Shown here: one piece after another, positions 1 to 13,509 of the stretch
Position numbering within the stretch: the first letter of the stretch is position 1
How the letters are laid out: the number at the start of each line of letters is the position of its first letter
NCBI GenBank assembly: GCA_023362775.1
Contig: JALMGJ010000012.1
Coordinates: 21,658,001 to 21,722,000 of the forward strand
Direction of reading: 5' to 3'
DNA from: Charina bottae
Taxonomy: Eukaryota; Chordata; Lepidosauria; Squamata; Charinaidae
DNA length: 64,000 bases
Position numbers and translations under genes: made by a program
The notes under the pieces: model-generated
Databases searched by the model: none
The model's input: only the letters and a program-made list of their open reading frames with translations
What the model was told of the DNA's origin: nothing

Positions 1-178
1 CTGCAATTCCAAAGAACTCTCGGTGGTTTATAGAAAGTACAATAAACAATGGTTGACTTAAAATAATAAAACATACAAAATAAAGCATGATCATAAGTGT
101 CACCATCCAAAAGAGGACGCAGATTATCTGGACCCTCCTGAGTCAGGATTCAGGCCTAGACATGAGACAGAGGATGGT

Positions 179-193
179 GTCTGTCTGTCTGTC

Positions 194-228
<35 letters not shown>

Positions 229-372
229 CACTTTGTATTTGTCAATATGTAGGAACTTATTCTTTTAATTCATAAATGGTCAACTAAATGTAATCTGTCT
301 GTCTGTCTGTCCGTCCGTCCGTCCGTCCGTCCATCCATCCATCCATCCATCCATCCATCCATCCATCCATCT
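179..372. repeat. Compound microsatellites (TCTG)n/(TG)n and (TCTG)n(TCCG)n(TCCA)n
   Basis: A TCTG run passes directly into a TG run (about 179-227). About 70 bp further on, a second tract (about 295-372) goes TCTG, then TCCG, then TCCA. The two arrays start with the same tetranucleotide, and the second shows stepwise unit replacement consistent with point mutation spread by slippage. The 62-codon frame across the first tract is a by-product of the repeat. Confidence 0.95.
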
Positions 373-1850
373 CCTAGTTGATGCGTAACTTTTAATATTC
401 TAAACTTCATAGGAAGTTTATCACAGTATCAGTAAATATATCCTCAATTTCAAAGAATGTGCTTCTCCCCAGAGTGACAGCTCTTGAATGAAATAAACCA
501 CTCTGATTCTAAGTGCATTTACTAAACCTCCTTCCCATTTGTGCTTAATATTACCTCAGTATTACATGTTCAAAAGAAAAACAGGGGTGGCTGGGTGGGA
601 TCACACACTTATACTTTATAGTTTATTTTGCATCTGTTTCTCAGACTTCTGGGAAAAGCTAGAAGAAAAAAAAATCCTTTTCTAGATGAATATATTTTGA
701 TTTTTATCATTACCAAGACTTATTGTTTTGTTGCAGCCATCAGAAATTATTTTGTATTAAAATGTAAGCCTGCATGATTTGATGTCCAGCATACAAATAG
801 AGCAGAAAGTGACCTTGAACAGCAGTGTATAAAAATACATTTATCACTGAAATGGCATGCTGGCTGTCAGTCAATATATGCCTCTCATTTGTTCAGCAGT
901 TCTCCTGCTGCGATTCCCTCATTACAATTTGCTTTTACTTCCTGGGCAAATGACAAGCTGAAAATGAGGCAGCATCTTTGTTGGCCAAGTTTAATCCAGA
1001 AAAAAATTAGACAACAGCTGCAGCCATCCAAGTGGCTACGGCGCGTCTCACAAAACGTTATCCAAATTGTACAGTTCGTATACATCTTCGGTGTGTTACA
1101 TGATGCTAAATAGGAGCGGACCAAACGTGTCCTATATCCTCCAAACCCATCACATTTTATTAAGTTATTTACGTTGATCTCTTTAAAAAAAAATCAATGC
1201 AGCCTATTTTTCAAGCACAGCAGACATTTACAAAGATTTGATTTACATTCGCAGTTTAAGAGGCTCAGACATCTTTTCTGTTTCCAGATATTTCATGATG
1301 ACACCACCAAAAATTAATATGGCAGTAAAGTCAATAACACATTTTGAACAGTTATTCCTAATTAGGAGCACTCACCTCTAAGTGGATGGACTTAAGGCCT
1401 GGCTCCCAGATAATACTATGGGGCATAAAATACTTTTCTACAAAAGGATAGATGACATCTCTATCTGTAAAATTGTTACGAATGGTATGACTTGTGACAA
1501 ACTGTGGCTACATCTTTTTTTTTTGTGGTAAGAATCTTTATCCCTCTTTTAAAAGCAAGCTGGAATATTAAGTGGAGGAGTAAAAATACTTAACTAGTTT
1601 TTTTAAAAAAAGATATGTTGAAGGTAACAACTTTTTGTGTTATTGACTAAGGAATAAGCCATGCTAGTTGATTCTATACACTTTAAAAGAAAAATAATAT
1701 TTATTTACTTGGAATATAAACTATTGTGGTTTCTATGACAATCTATTATATTCAGAAGTATTAAATTTTAGTTTTAAGAAAACCTGAACAGTGGCTGGCT
1801 TTATTATTATTTTTTCCTGTTTTCTATGGTTTATATTTCAGTGTTTGCAT
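373..1850. other. Non-coding stretch, no recognised gene or repeat
   Basis: AT-rich sequence with no splice-flanked coding block. The subsegment about 885-1125 is less AT-rich and less repetitive than its surroundings and has short open frames on both strands, so it could be a conserved non-coding element; conservation cannot be tested from this sequence alone. Confidence 0.5.
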
Positions 1851-1852
1851 TG

Positions 1853-2190
1853 TTGTTGTTTATTCATTCAGTCACTTCCGACTCTTCGTGACTTCCTGGA
1901 CCAGCCCACGGCAGAACCTCCTGTTGGCCGTCGCCACCCCCAGCTCCCCCACGGTCGAGTCCATCACCTCCAGAATATCATCCACCCATCTTGCCCTTGG
2001 TCGGCCCCTCTTCCTTTTGCCTTCCACTTTCCCTAGCATCAGCATCTTCTCCAGGGTATCCTGTCTTCTCATGATGTGGCCAAAGTACTTCAGTTTTACC
2101 TTTAATATCATTCCCTCAAGTGAGCAGTCTGGCTTTATTTCCTGGAGTATGGACTGGTTTGATCTTCTTGCAGTCCAAGGCACTCTCAGT
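1853..2190 (-). mobile_element. RTE/BovB-like LINE, 5'-truncated 3' end
   Basis: On the minus strand this reads the C-terminal part of a BovB/RTE-type ORF2 (PWTARRSNQSIL, KYFGHIMRR, KRKRGRPRARW, VTKSRK), followed by an agagtcgg-type 3' end and an ACAACAACA tail at the left edge. It is nearest to the copy at 50.9-51.5 kb (both have the GKVEGKRKRGRPRARW variant) and differs from the two long BovB copies (GKTEGKRRRGRQRMRW), so at least two RTE subfamilies are present. It holds only about 100 codons. Confidence 0.85.
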
Positions 2191-2796
2191 GTTTGTATAC
2201 TCTTACTCAGAGCTAGAAATGGACTGAAAAGGCACTTCTATATAGTTAAATTTTAAAGAAGCATTATGTAAACTGTAAAATATAGTTCAGAGAATTGCAC
2301 AAACACAACCAAGTATTAAATACAAGATTAACTGTCAAAATGCATCACTTTCACCTAATCAAACAAGTAGTTTTCATGTGCTAGATGTTGTAAATCTTTG
2401 TATAAATATTTTTATTGAATTAGAGAATTTCACATAATTGGCATTCTATGTAATTAATGCTAATGTGAAAAAGCATTATAAAAAATAACATGGAACACAG
2501 GAACACCAATACAAATTTGTATTTAGCTTCATAATTCAAATACAGTATTTTAAGTGAGACAGAGGGGGAAAAACTTAAGTATACTATATTGCCGATAAAT
2601 AAATATGCTTTATGCACTCTTATCATCAATGTCTGGAGTATAATATGAATATAAGTTTAAACCAGACCTTAAGCAGGATAATTATTTACAGGAAAAAAAT
2701 GGATAATTTGTATAATAATATTCCTGTTCTTTAAATGTGAAGTTTTTTTGTAAAATGCAATATATCTATAATATAGTCCATCCAAGATAGTTTTTT
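2191..2796. other. AT-rich non-coding stretch
   Basis: No gene, splice-flanked exon or recognisable repeat was seen. Confidence 0.5.
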
Positions 2797-2902
2797 AATT
2801 GAATGATTGATTATATGTCATCAAGTTGGTGTCAACTCTTGGAGACCACATAAATAGTTTTTCTCCATGACAATCTAAACGACTGAACAACAACAACAAC
2901 AA
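2797..2902 (+). mobile_element. Probable RTE-type 3'-end fragment
   Basis: A segment reading tcatcaagttggtgtcaact, ggagaccacat and then aaacgactgaacaacaacaac resembles the 3' end and CAA-rich tail of the RTE-type elements seen elsewhere in the window. Too short and diverged to assign to a family. Confidence 0.4.
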
Positions 2903-2920
2903 AACCTGGTAGTACTAAAC

Positions 2921-3085
2921 AGATTATATATTTTCATAATTGTCCCTTTGAAACTTCAACATAAAGGTCTGTACTATACAGGCTTCTTAAAATCCCAGAT
3001 TATATATTTTCATAATTGTCCCTTTGAAACTTCAACATAAAGATCCCATAAAGGTCTGTACTATACAGGCTTCTTAAAATCCCAT
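2921..3085. repeat. Direct tandem duplication, about 77 bp
   Basis: The block from agattatata to taaaatccc (2921-2997) is repeated immediately at 2998-3085. The second copy carries a 12-bp addition (gatcccataaag) absent from the first. The remaining bases are essentially identical, so the duplication is fairly recent. No TIRs or poly-A are associated with it. Confidence 0.9.
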
Positions 3086-3241
3086 ATTAGCATTTATTTT
3101 GTTTTTAGAAACTGTACACAAGGTTATTTTATTAAAGACAACTATACGTGGCCGTATACGTACATGCTTTTAAAACAGAGCAGTACCATTATCATTAAAT
3201 ATTTTTATATTCAAAAAGATTTTAGAAGATATTTTGGAATA

Positions 3242-3537
3242 TCTTGCCCCTAGAGCTGAGGCGGGTTTCTTCACTCCCGACCTTCCGGAAAGACTTGAAG
3301 ACCTGGTTCTGCCACTTTGCTTAGGACGGGAATGCCAATAGTTCCTCTTGGGAGTGGCTGGTGCCATGAAACCCGCCTTATTATTAACATCTTTCTATTT
3401 GGATTTTATATGTAATTTATTATTATTGTTGTTGTAATTTTATATTTTTAACTTGTTGTGAACTGCCCAGAGTTCCCTGGTTGGAGGAGATGGGCGGTGA
3501 TACAAATTTAAATAATAAATAAATAAATAAAATTAAA
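3242..3537 (+). mobile_element. CR1/L2-type LINE 3' end
   Basis: Starts in the C-terminal coding remnant (LPRLSGRSGVKKPA-like in shifted frames; cttgaagacctggttctgcc) and passes into the typical 3' UTR with gaactgcccagagttccctgg, gagatgggcggtgatacaaa and an (AAAT)n tail. The same tail occurs at 8.1, 13.2, 32.1, 49.5 and 60.5 kb. 5'-truncated, non-coding. Confidence 0.8.
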
Positions 3538-6500
3538 TATTTTTATAGTTTACTTCTTAAAGTAGGCTTTTGTTTTCCAAGTTAAAAGACATTCAGAACA
3601 GATTCCACTTTTAGAAGAGACTTTAAAATCAGAATCAGAACTATAAGAATATGAACAGTGAATCCAGAGTTTCAGAAAAAAAATATAAACTATGCATACG
3701 GTCTACAAAATGATGCCACCCATTCTGCATTTTGAAAGTGTTGGATTTAAGCTTTCTCAACAGTAGTGACTCAGGGTTGCATGGTAAACTGTTTTTTTAA
3801 ACCAAACATTCAGAAGCAGAGTATCAAAGCTTGTTGCCTGGTATTAAATTAATCAGTGTTAATCACGCAGTTGGGTATGTGGACATTTTAGGGAGGAAAG
3901 GGCAATGTTGTGCTCTAGCACAAATCTACAGGCTTACAGGCTTATAAAACCCTGTTGTCAAGCTCCAAATATTTAAATATTTAACATTTAAAAATTGGCA
4001 ATTTGAAAATGTATAGTGACTATTTGTAAACCTTAAAGTGGGGTGCCCTGAGACATTATGCTGAAGTCAAAATGGTGGATACACAAATTGAATTATGTGG
4101 TTATTGTTCGCATTAAGGAATTGTGCCCAAAGTAGAAAGTTGTCAACTCATCTCCTGAGACAGAAGCATATAACACCTTTGAAAGGTCACGTGTGAATAT
4201 GCATTTCCTACTTTGGCATATTATTCAAAGAATTCTTTGTAATAACCTCTGTCTCAGGGATGAAGCTTGCAGGTTGTCATCAGTCACTGCAGAAGGGAAG
4301 AGTATGTGGCTGTAAATGTTCAGCATCACTTAACCCATAAGCTCTGGTCAAGTGTTTTCCCATAAAGCAGAATGCCATTTTATTTACACAGCAATTCCAG
4401 CCATTTACAATTAATCTCTTGTAGCAAATCAGTTTTCAAAGAGATATTCCAATAAATTTCATCCTTAAAAAAATCAATCTTATTTGTTTCTAACTCATCT
4501 TGAGGGAAGGAAGCATTTTAATTGAAGTCTCTTCTAAGCTCCAGAGGCACATATCAGACTAGGGTATTAGGACGCATCACCTGAATAAGCCAAACCAAAG
4601 AGGTGTTTCACACTAAATCATTTTTGCTTGAACTAAGATTTTCCCCATTTATAGCGGTGTTGTACCGACTCAGCTAGCATAGTTATGTATTTAAACTGGA
4701 AAGTGTTAATTGAGAGTGTCACAAAGTCCTGCGTTTGAAATATGCGTTCTATCTCAGATGCTTCAATATATTTTTTAAACTAAATAGCATTTACTGGGCA
4801 ACATGAAACAGTCAGAAAAGCAGCCAGCTGTAATAGTTTCCCAGTTCAAACTCCCCCCCCCCCCAACACTGCATTACTTGTCTGCATAGTACATCCGGAG
4901 AAACTTTTTTATGCTGTCAGTCTCAAGAATTTTTGCAGATCAGTTCTACAGTTCTTTAGCAACACATTCACTAAACTCTAATCCCTCTCCTCTACCCAGC
5001 TTAAGTAAATTACCATAGCCTGCTTCAGGCATGCTTTAATGAGGAGTGATGATGGAGGGTGGGGGAGGGAGGCAAGAGCAAACATGATATCTATGCCCTT
5101 CTTGCATCTCACTGCCTGGGTAGAAGATTATGAGAAGAGCAAGAGAGTGAGCAAAATTTGCATGATTGCCCTCTTCCTATCCTTACTTATGGAGCTTACG
5201 TGCAAGAAGAATACCTGAAAGAAGCTTAGTGAAAAGTAAAAAACATACACATTTAATCTGGTGTCAGTTCTACTTTTCCAGCCCCAAACTATACTGGTAC
5301 TGATCCACGTGACTAGTGGTTTATTTGAATATATCTTTATTTGGTGGGAGTGTCTTTAAACCACATTTGCAATCTGAGAAGAAAATTTCCAGGCAACTTC
5401 AGAAAATAAAACCAAATGGTTTAATGAAATGCTTACTATTTCAGAAGTGGAACTTGACTATCTAAAAAAATGGAGGCCAGCAAAGCTCCTGTAAGCTAAG
5501 CTCCTGGAGCTGAGGACACCCAGAGACAAAATCGAGAGCAATACAGCTTGCTGACTGAAGATGAGCTTTTTGGGTTTACACCAACAATACTTCTGCCTGT
5601 TAACATGAACTTTTTAATCCAGTTCTTTATGCCAGATCAAGCAGTGATGTAGGATCAGATAAAAATGAGGTAACAGAGCTGCATATCATCTGTTTATTGT
5701 TGACTCACCAGGTCAAATTTAAAAACGTTCCCCAACTATTTAATGTACATGTTAAACTCCACAAATCAGAGGAGAGAACTGGCTCTAAAATACCATCTTT
5801 TGGAGCCTACCTTCTATGAATCAGCTCACACCATGCCTCCAATGCTTATTCCAACAAGGCACGTACTGAGAGAAGAACCAAGAGATTGCACTATCCCTTC
5901 ATTTACCATTGTATTTGCACATGCAAGATCATGGCATGTACATCAAAGGGTTGTAAAGCCCAGGATACTACTTAAGATATTCCAATCCCTGCTCCTGAAA
6001 AAACAAACATTCTTCTCCTTTCCTTCCTCTTATTATATAGGTCAACTTTCTGGGTTTGAGAAGAAAGAATAGTGTTCCACTATAACCAATATCATCATAA
6101 AGAACAATGATGGTACAGACTCTCATGCTTTTTCTGGAATAATTTATGGTATTGCACTGGTACATTCTGCAAAATACACCCTTAAATACTATCCTACCCC
6201 AAGGGTTTCTTGCCTAATGGCCGTTTGTTCCCCTAAAACCATCAATTAGGGATTGCCACCCAATTACCATCAAAGTTTGTGGAAAATATTAACTCAGGTA
6301 TCAGCTCTTGGAAATAAATAAGGTAGTTTACTCTCCATGCCTAGCTTCAGTAAAGCTACCATTCCACTGATAAGATTGAAATTGGCACTTCCTAGCTTGC
6401 TATGCTGGTTGAGTAGCTTAGTTCCAACAGACACATGCTAGAAACAGCAGTCACATGAATAAGAAATTAGAAGTTCCATGCCAGCCTTAACTAGTTAACT

Positions 6501-8029
6501 GAATAGCTAAGGTCCAGCAATGGCCAAGTTTACCTCCAAACCAAGCCAATATGCAAGATCAGGTCCCCTAATTTTCTTTCTACAATAGCACACAGAGGAC
6601 TAAACGTGTCATTTTTTTTTAGCATGGCCAGGAAAAGCTTTTGTTGCACTTCAGTTATTCTATGACTCAAGAATCTTCTATGGTTTCTACTGCAGAATCT
6701 GAAAAATATCAAATTTTGTTAATAAGCAAATGCTACCAGCTTTTTGCACAACTGGATATCAATTTGCTTTGCACACTAGAACAGCCAAGCATGTTGGAAG
6801 CAGAAGCCAAGGACGTATATGGGGTCTAACAGAAAGGTGCTCTCTACCATCTAATGATCCCCATTGGGACAACATGCCAGTGTATTGCTGAAAAAGAAGT
6901 ACAGTAAATACTGACATTAAGTTTTAAACCTGGAATGATATTTGTATCTTGCTGTGCTCTCCCATTCTCTTGAAAACTCACTTTGTTTGAGGATTTTATT
7001 TTGAGATGGTGATGGCTTAAAATTTGGAACACTTTTTAACAAAAATCATGTAATTATTGGTTTTTCAATATGCTGCCTGACAATATTCTATTTTAAAGAG
7101 AATACTGAAAAGTAGATGTGGGTAATTATTAGCTTCTTTTTGTGAGGTGTTTTTCATTTTGAAATTCGAAAGGACTTCTATTTGAAAAAGAAGCAGAAAC
7201 GAGCTTGGTTCTTAGCAAGCTTCAGTGGGAAAACTGAGTTGCTATCTATACTTTAAAAATCCAAGTTCCCTCTAATCATCTCCAAATTGACATGAACACA
7301 CATCACCAATCTCAGCTTGTTTGTTCTGCCACTCCCTCCTACAGCTGGCCAGTCAATACCATGCAATCTGTTTGTGTTGCACAGTTTAAGTACAGTGATA
7401 TGTCCCAAGTTGTTTTTACAATCCATATATGATAGTCCGGAAATGACAACCCTCAAGTGAAGTAGATAAAGCAAAGGTGAAAGGAAGAACAGAGGGAAGG
7501 AGAAGGGGAATACTATTCAACCACTTCTAGTTTTCTCTTTAAAGACTAAATTAAGCACTTTAGAAAAAAAAGGTGGTTGCATTTGTTTTATATCAATGTT
7601 CTGCATTTTGAAAGTTTGGTGTTATTTAACATGTAGCATTTACATGTTAAAGACAAGCAAACAAGCATGTGTGCATGTATGAGTGCATATGTATGTACAT
7701 TTTTTCCCTTTGTGATTTTATTATCAGCATGATTCCAATAGGTTTTGCTTCAGACTGTGTTCATTAGTGTTTTGGATCAATTTCAAATATAGCTTTTGAT
7801 GTGGGGATTAAAATGTAATCTCATATCGTCTCATGAAAAACCATTTTGGAAGCTTTCCAAGAAATATTCAAAGAGAATTCAAAAACAGATATCCAAGATT
7901 CAGATGTGTATGGGTGTAATGGAGTTCTCAATTTGAAATGACAGAATAAATAACCAATTCTTCACCACAAAATGCAAAGTCTTGTTTCTTAAAGGTACAT
8001 CTCTTCAACCATTTTCCATGTTCTCACAA
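3538..8029. other. Long non-coding stretch
   Basis: AT-rich sequence without recognisable exons or well-preserved mobile elements; a poly-C tract lies at about 4852-4864. Short frames at 5743-6072 and elsewhere show no family resemblance and no supporting context. Confidence 0.5.
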
Positions 8030-8195
8030 GTTTATTGGACTTTATTTATTTTATGCTTGTTGTGTTTTTAGATATTTTGTATAGTTTTAAAATTTTTTAA
8101 ATTTTATTTGTTGTAACCCGCCCAGAGTCCCTTGTATGGGAGATGGGCGGGGGATAAATTGAACAAATAAATAAATAAATAAATAAATAAAAATA
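8030..8195 (+). mobile_element. CR1/L2-type LINE 3' tail
   Basis: Only the last part of the 3' UTR remains: gttgtaacccgcccagagtc, gagatgggcgggggataaa, then (AAAT)n. The shared 3' end identifies the family; no coding sequence is left. Confidence 0.75.
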
Positions 8196-11100
8196 AAGTT
8201 GCCTTTTAATGAATATGACAGAATTTACATTCTAAACGCTGTTTCTAAATGACACAACAAATTAAAAAAAACCAAGAATAATATTAATTTTTTAATGAAC
8301 ATCAAGTAATAGTATATCTGTATCGCAAACTAGGCCACTCAGAAACATATGGCTAGCAGCTTTTCTAGAGTGAATGAACTAGGAAATTCAAATTCAACAT
8401 CTAACAGTCCCTCCCCCAAAGGGAGGCTGTTTGCAGATTTATTGAATACATCCTCACCATTTAAATATTTTAATTAAATTAAAAGAGCAATATCACTGCC
8501 ACATTAAAGACAGATAAGTTTATTCTTCTTCAAAAAGACATTCACAGCTGTAGCCAATGGACTCAACAATACAGTGTTAGCTGCATGCTCTCTGTTAGCA
8601 TAGTTAAGGATACAAAAAAAAAAAACCACAGGAAATTATACTGTCAAATAGATGCATTTAAACAATAATAGTGTCCAAGTTTGATTGGGCCTAAGTAACT
8701 GTACGAGTAACAAAGTTCTCAAAGCAAGCAAGGGATGTTTAATGATGTGTGAAGTTGGAATCTGGAAAATTGATGCCAACAACCTGGAGAAAACTTCAAC
8801 TAACACAACCATACTAGAGAAGTCCATCCTTGGTATCTAACAGGACAGAAAATAAGATATGCTGCACAGTCAGATTCAGCACCACTCTTTCAGTGCTTCT
8901 GTCCATCTCCCACCAGTTTCAGTTTTACCAGGCTTGGTTAAGCTGTGGAGTCAACAGAGGAAGCCAAACTTAAATGCAGAAAGGGTGCCCGCAGGATAAA
9001 TATTATTTATTATCAAGCATTTATTGGGCTTGCCTCTTAAATCCAATGTCTGTAAACCAGGTGAGGTAGATATAGATATATAGACACACACACACACACA
9101 CACCTAAAGTGTTGGATATATATTCCAAGGACATGCATATAATAGATCAGCTGGCTATCTAGCTCCTTTTACAACAGCTTTGCAAATGTACCAACTGAAG
9201 TTGAAAAGCAAAATAACAGAATACATGCACTTATGTTCCCTTAAGGGAACCACAAGCCCCTTGAAAACAACCTTGTAACTTTCAAATGTCACGTCTAGAG
9301 AGATACCATAGGTCATCCATTGAAAGAATAGAGAATATGCTTGTCATAATTTTAAAACGTAAATGCAGAAGAAAATCCGACAGAAGAAAGCATGCATAAA
9401 ACAACTACTCATCAGGGTCACACTAATTTCCTATAAATTCTCCATTGGGTACAGAGATATACTTGGAGAAGTTGTCTTTTAAATGGACAGGTAGTTAACT
9501 TACTATTGACTAGGCTGAGTTGCAGTGGATCTCCAAGAGTTGAGGGGTGTTATTCCCAGTGTTTTACAAAGAGTTCACATATACTGTATGTGGGGGCATC
9601 TCATAGGTTTGGTAGTAAATGCAACTCCCATGTGGAGGGGGGGGGTACTTTTTACTACCACACCAGCCTTACCAGGAAATCCAGTTGGCTAACATGTCTT
9701 ACAAACTTGGTTTTTAGCACCCAGTGAGATTTTAGTTTGAGAATTCTGTTTAATGCCAACAATGGAAAATAAAGAACATCTTCAATGGCATTTGTCCCCC
9801 AGTTTTCACTAGATTTATTCACAAAATTTATATACATAAATACTCAGGCCAGCTACTAAATGGAGCTGATTTCCTAAAACATATGATTCTTTGACAAGAA
9901 AACAACAACAACCATTTACTGCTAATGTAAATAGAAAATAAAGGCACATATCAAGTGCTGGTTACTTCATTACAGGAATAGGATTTTTTAATTTGAACTA
10001 GATTGGGTTTTCTTTTATTCTGTATGATCAAAAGGGCATGTGTGTGCATGTCTGCGTGTACCAACTGAAGAGAATCTCTGCGTCTGTGTGTATACAAAGT
10101 GAAAGTCAAAGACAAAAAGATAAGAGAAAAACGCTAATGAACTCTGCAGAATTTATATCAAAGTGGAAATCTTGACTACAAAAATGTTGCTAATTCCTAA
10201 CTCTGAGATTAACAAAATAAATTTAGAACTTTCAAAATGCAGGGCAAGGATGTCTTTTCTTACTGCACATTTGTACAAAAGATACCAAAGTCCATAACGA
10301 CTGATCTTTTAATGCATACACATAGAGAAATTAAAATGATGCAGGAATTTTGCAGTTTCATCCAAACCTGAGTTCCACAAGCGTGTTGCCATAATATCAG
10401 TAGCTCTGATGCTGTATGTTTATCATGAGATAATCACACCCCTGGAGGATTAAAGGCACTCAGCTGAACCTTGTGCCTCCTAACACACTTGGGGTGCCAT
10501 TATCTGATGATAACCTTACTCTCTGTCAAGCCTTATTGCTTAATTAAGGGTTATGAAGGTGATAACAAGACTAAAAAAATCAGATGAACACCACCCAAGA
10601 ATACTGATACCTTAATCAACTTAAATCTAGCAGCTGAAAATAGATATGACCAACAAAAAGCATATAATCACTTAACAGTAATTATGTTCTATACAAGAAT
10701 GCATCAGCTGATAAGTGGTGTGGAAATTCCCACACTTAATCATTTGTTCAGTCAATGGTTTTGTGAAAGGAAATTTAATGTGCACTTAAGAAAACATTAA
10801 GGCAGCCTCTTCTGGCAAAAATGAATTCTCCTAATCTAGGATTTAAGCAAAATGTGTGCAAGAGAAGAACATTCAAGAGCACAAATAGACATTTTTTTAC
10901 CTATATATTCTCAGCATCAAAATGCTACAACAAATGCTTCTGAGCACACAGAACGTTGTGTGTCAAAGTCTAGGTCTTTTGTTATGTTCTGTAAATTCTT
11001 TTCTTATTTGCAGATGGAACATGCTTGCGGATCAGGTACACTTGGAACTGCTTTCCAATTCACAGCGAAACATCAATTATCTTTATCAAACAACAATATC

Positions 11101-13204
11101 TCATCGCAGTCCATTATCAAGATGGAGTCTTATTTTAACCGGACTGCAGCCCTATCTGTATATCAAGGCGGGCCACAGTGGCAGAGAGTGAGTGAAAGCC
11201 TGTGAAATAATCAATAATAATAATCAAATTGTGGCCGACAGGTTGTGAGGATGGAAGTTTTTGATGAAACCTCAACCTTTGTGTGTGTGTGTGTGCGTGC
11301 GTGCGCAGATGATAAGGTTTAACCTTTACAATACCTGATAACTATGACTCAGAAAAAGCAGCCCACCATGCATATAAGAGAAGCCGAATTTTCAAGAGCT
11401 GTATCACTTGACCAGACAGCATTTTCTGTACATGTAGGACCATGGAGAGCTCTATCAACATATAATAAAGTACAGTGCAATGTATTTCAGTGCTGATGGA
11501 ATTCAAATATTGAGCACCATTCTTAACACGGAATTAAAGGGCAGCCTGGAGAAAATACTTTTGCCATAAGATTGATCTTTGGGTGGGATTAATAACCCCC
11601 AAAGACACTGTCTTAGCATGCCTAAAAGTAGAATCCAGACAGTTATGATGATGTTGACTATCAAGATTTCTCAGTGGTTTATAATAAAAAAAACAAAACC
11701 AAAGATACTAAAAACAACTAAGAGCAACAAAGACCTATTTAAAAAGGTATTTAAAAGCAAACAAATGAATTCAGCAGGGGGTGCTTTTTAAAGAACTGGG
11801 TTGGCCACAGAGATGCTCAGGCTGGTAGCAAATGTAGGCAAACTTCCACAAATGATGTCACTAAGGGGGGGGGGGTCATATAGAAAGAGGCATTCCCTCA
11901 GAGGTTGTACTCAATTATATGGCTTTAAAGATAAAAAAACCCAGTGCTTACTGTTTCATCCAGAAACAAACTGACAGAGTGTGTAATACCTCTGGCACAT
12001 GTACAATGTGGTCTCTTTAAGATCTTCCAGAGACCAATGTGCTCAGTCTATTCCAACTGAAGCTTCTGGGATGAGAAACATAGGAAGCTCTATAAAGATC
12101 TGATTACAATTACAGTAATCAGATCTGGAGATTACCAGTGTGTGTGTCATTTTCTTCTTGTATACTAACTCAAGGTGGTTGTGAAAGCAAGTCCTTACCC
12201 AGTCGTAAGAAAACAGCCTGATATCAAACCAGTCTGTTAGCAAAACAAGAGATGGGTGGACCGTGATTTATAGTCCATTGCTCAGGTGGGAATAGGAGAC
12301 ACAAGAATTTGAACATTGGTTTCACTATAAATGGAGCTTGCAGTGTGCTTGATACACCACAGTCAATGGAATTTGTTATGGCCTTATTAATTTTGCCACA
12401 ATAAACCTACTTATTAAAATCTTGTAGTTTTGCAATTTCTTGCCAAGTCTGACACTGTTAAAGTTGCTCCTGGCCAATATCCCACTCAGGAAAACTAGAT
12501 AGGACTACTCCTTTGGGGAGAATGTAGCCCCATCATTCAGAGATTTACCACCTCTCTGGATTCAGATAATCTCTTATCTAATCCTTTACCAAGTAGGCAG
12601 GATTCAGTCCAACACCATTCCCTAAAGATATTACAGAGATTAAATTTGGGTATCATCAGCATACTGACAACACCTAGCCCAGATCTCCTACAATTTTTTT
12701 AACAGTTTCAAGTATCAAATAGCTATTAAAAAATCCTGGAAATAGAACGGAGTCTGAGGGACCTCATATAATGTCCTCCTGTTTTCTTGAACAACTGTCT
12801 CCAAGTGGCCCCATCTGCATTCTACTTGAAAGAAAAAGACAGAACCACTTTGGATTACTTCTTATTCCAAAATCTCTCAGGAAATTCAAAAGGATACCAT
12901 GGTGGATGTTATAAAAAACAACAACAACCAACAAAGTCCCATTTCTTCAGGCTGACTAGAGGCAACCTGTTCTGAAGCCAGTTTGAAATGGGTCAAGATC
13001 TGGTCATACAGACGTGTTTTTCTTCAGACCTATTGAAAATGGTTTTAGAACTTGCATATTTTAATATGACTTTACCTGCTTTATTTGTATTATTTGTTTT
13101 TCAATCAAATGTATCAGAATCAAGCATTCTGAAGAACATATATACAGATCCCCCCACAAGTTCTGTGCAGTTAAAATAGATAAAACATTAGAAAGGAAGT
13201 TTAA
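8196..13204. other. Long non-coding stretch with small simple repeats
   Basis: No exon with splice sites was recognised. Minor simple repeats include (CA)n at about 9085-9104, poly-G at about 9638-9648 and 11866-11876, and (GT)n at about 11280-11296. The 117-codon frame at 10852-11205 matches no family I know. Confidence 0.5.
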
Positions 13205-13455
13205 CATATTTATTTTACATTTATTTATTTATTTTATTTATTTATAGTTCGACTTTTATCATTGCACCATCTCCCCCAAAGGGGACTCTGGGCGGTTTAC
13301 AAACACAGAAATTAAAATTATACTATAAAAAGATATAAAAATACAATATATAATCAATTATTATTATAAGTTAAGTAGAAAATCCAAGAGGGCAAACCAT
13401 GATCTTTAAAAGGGCTCTATGGCACCAGCCATCCCCATGAGGAACTATTCCTGTT
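13205..13455 (-). mobile_element. CR1/L2-type LINE 3' end
   Basis: In plus orientation the segment opens with (TTTA)n, then caccatctcccccaaagggg and actctgggcggtttac, the reverse complement of the L2-type 3' UTR. It ends near a remnant of the coding 3' end (tggcaccagccatcccc). It abuts the non-LTR element that follows. Confidence 0.75.
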
Positions 13456-13509
13456 CCCATCCCACCCATTTACATGGCTTTTCTTAAAAAACACTGAATG
13501 TAGCACTTT

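Noticed and set aside
10852..11205. 117-codon frame preceded by a ttgcag acceptor-like site
   Set aside because: No donor, no recognisable domain, and overlapping frames in other registers; not supportable as an exon.
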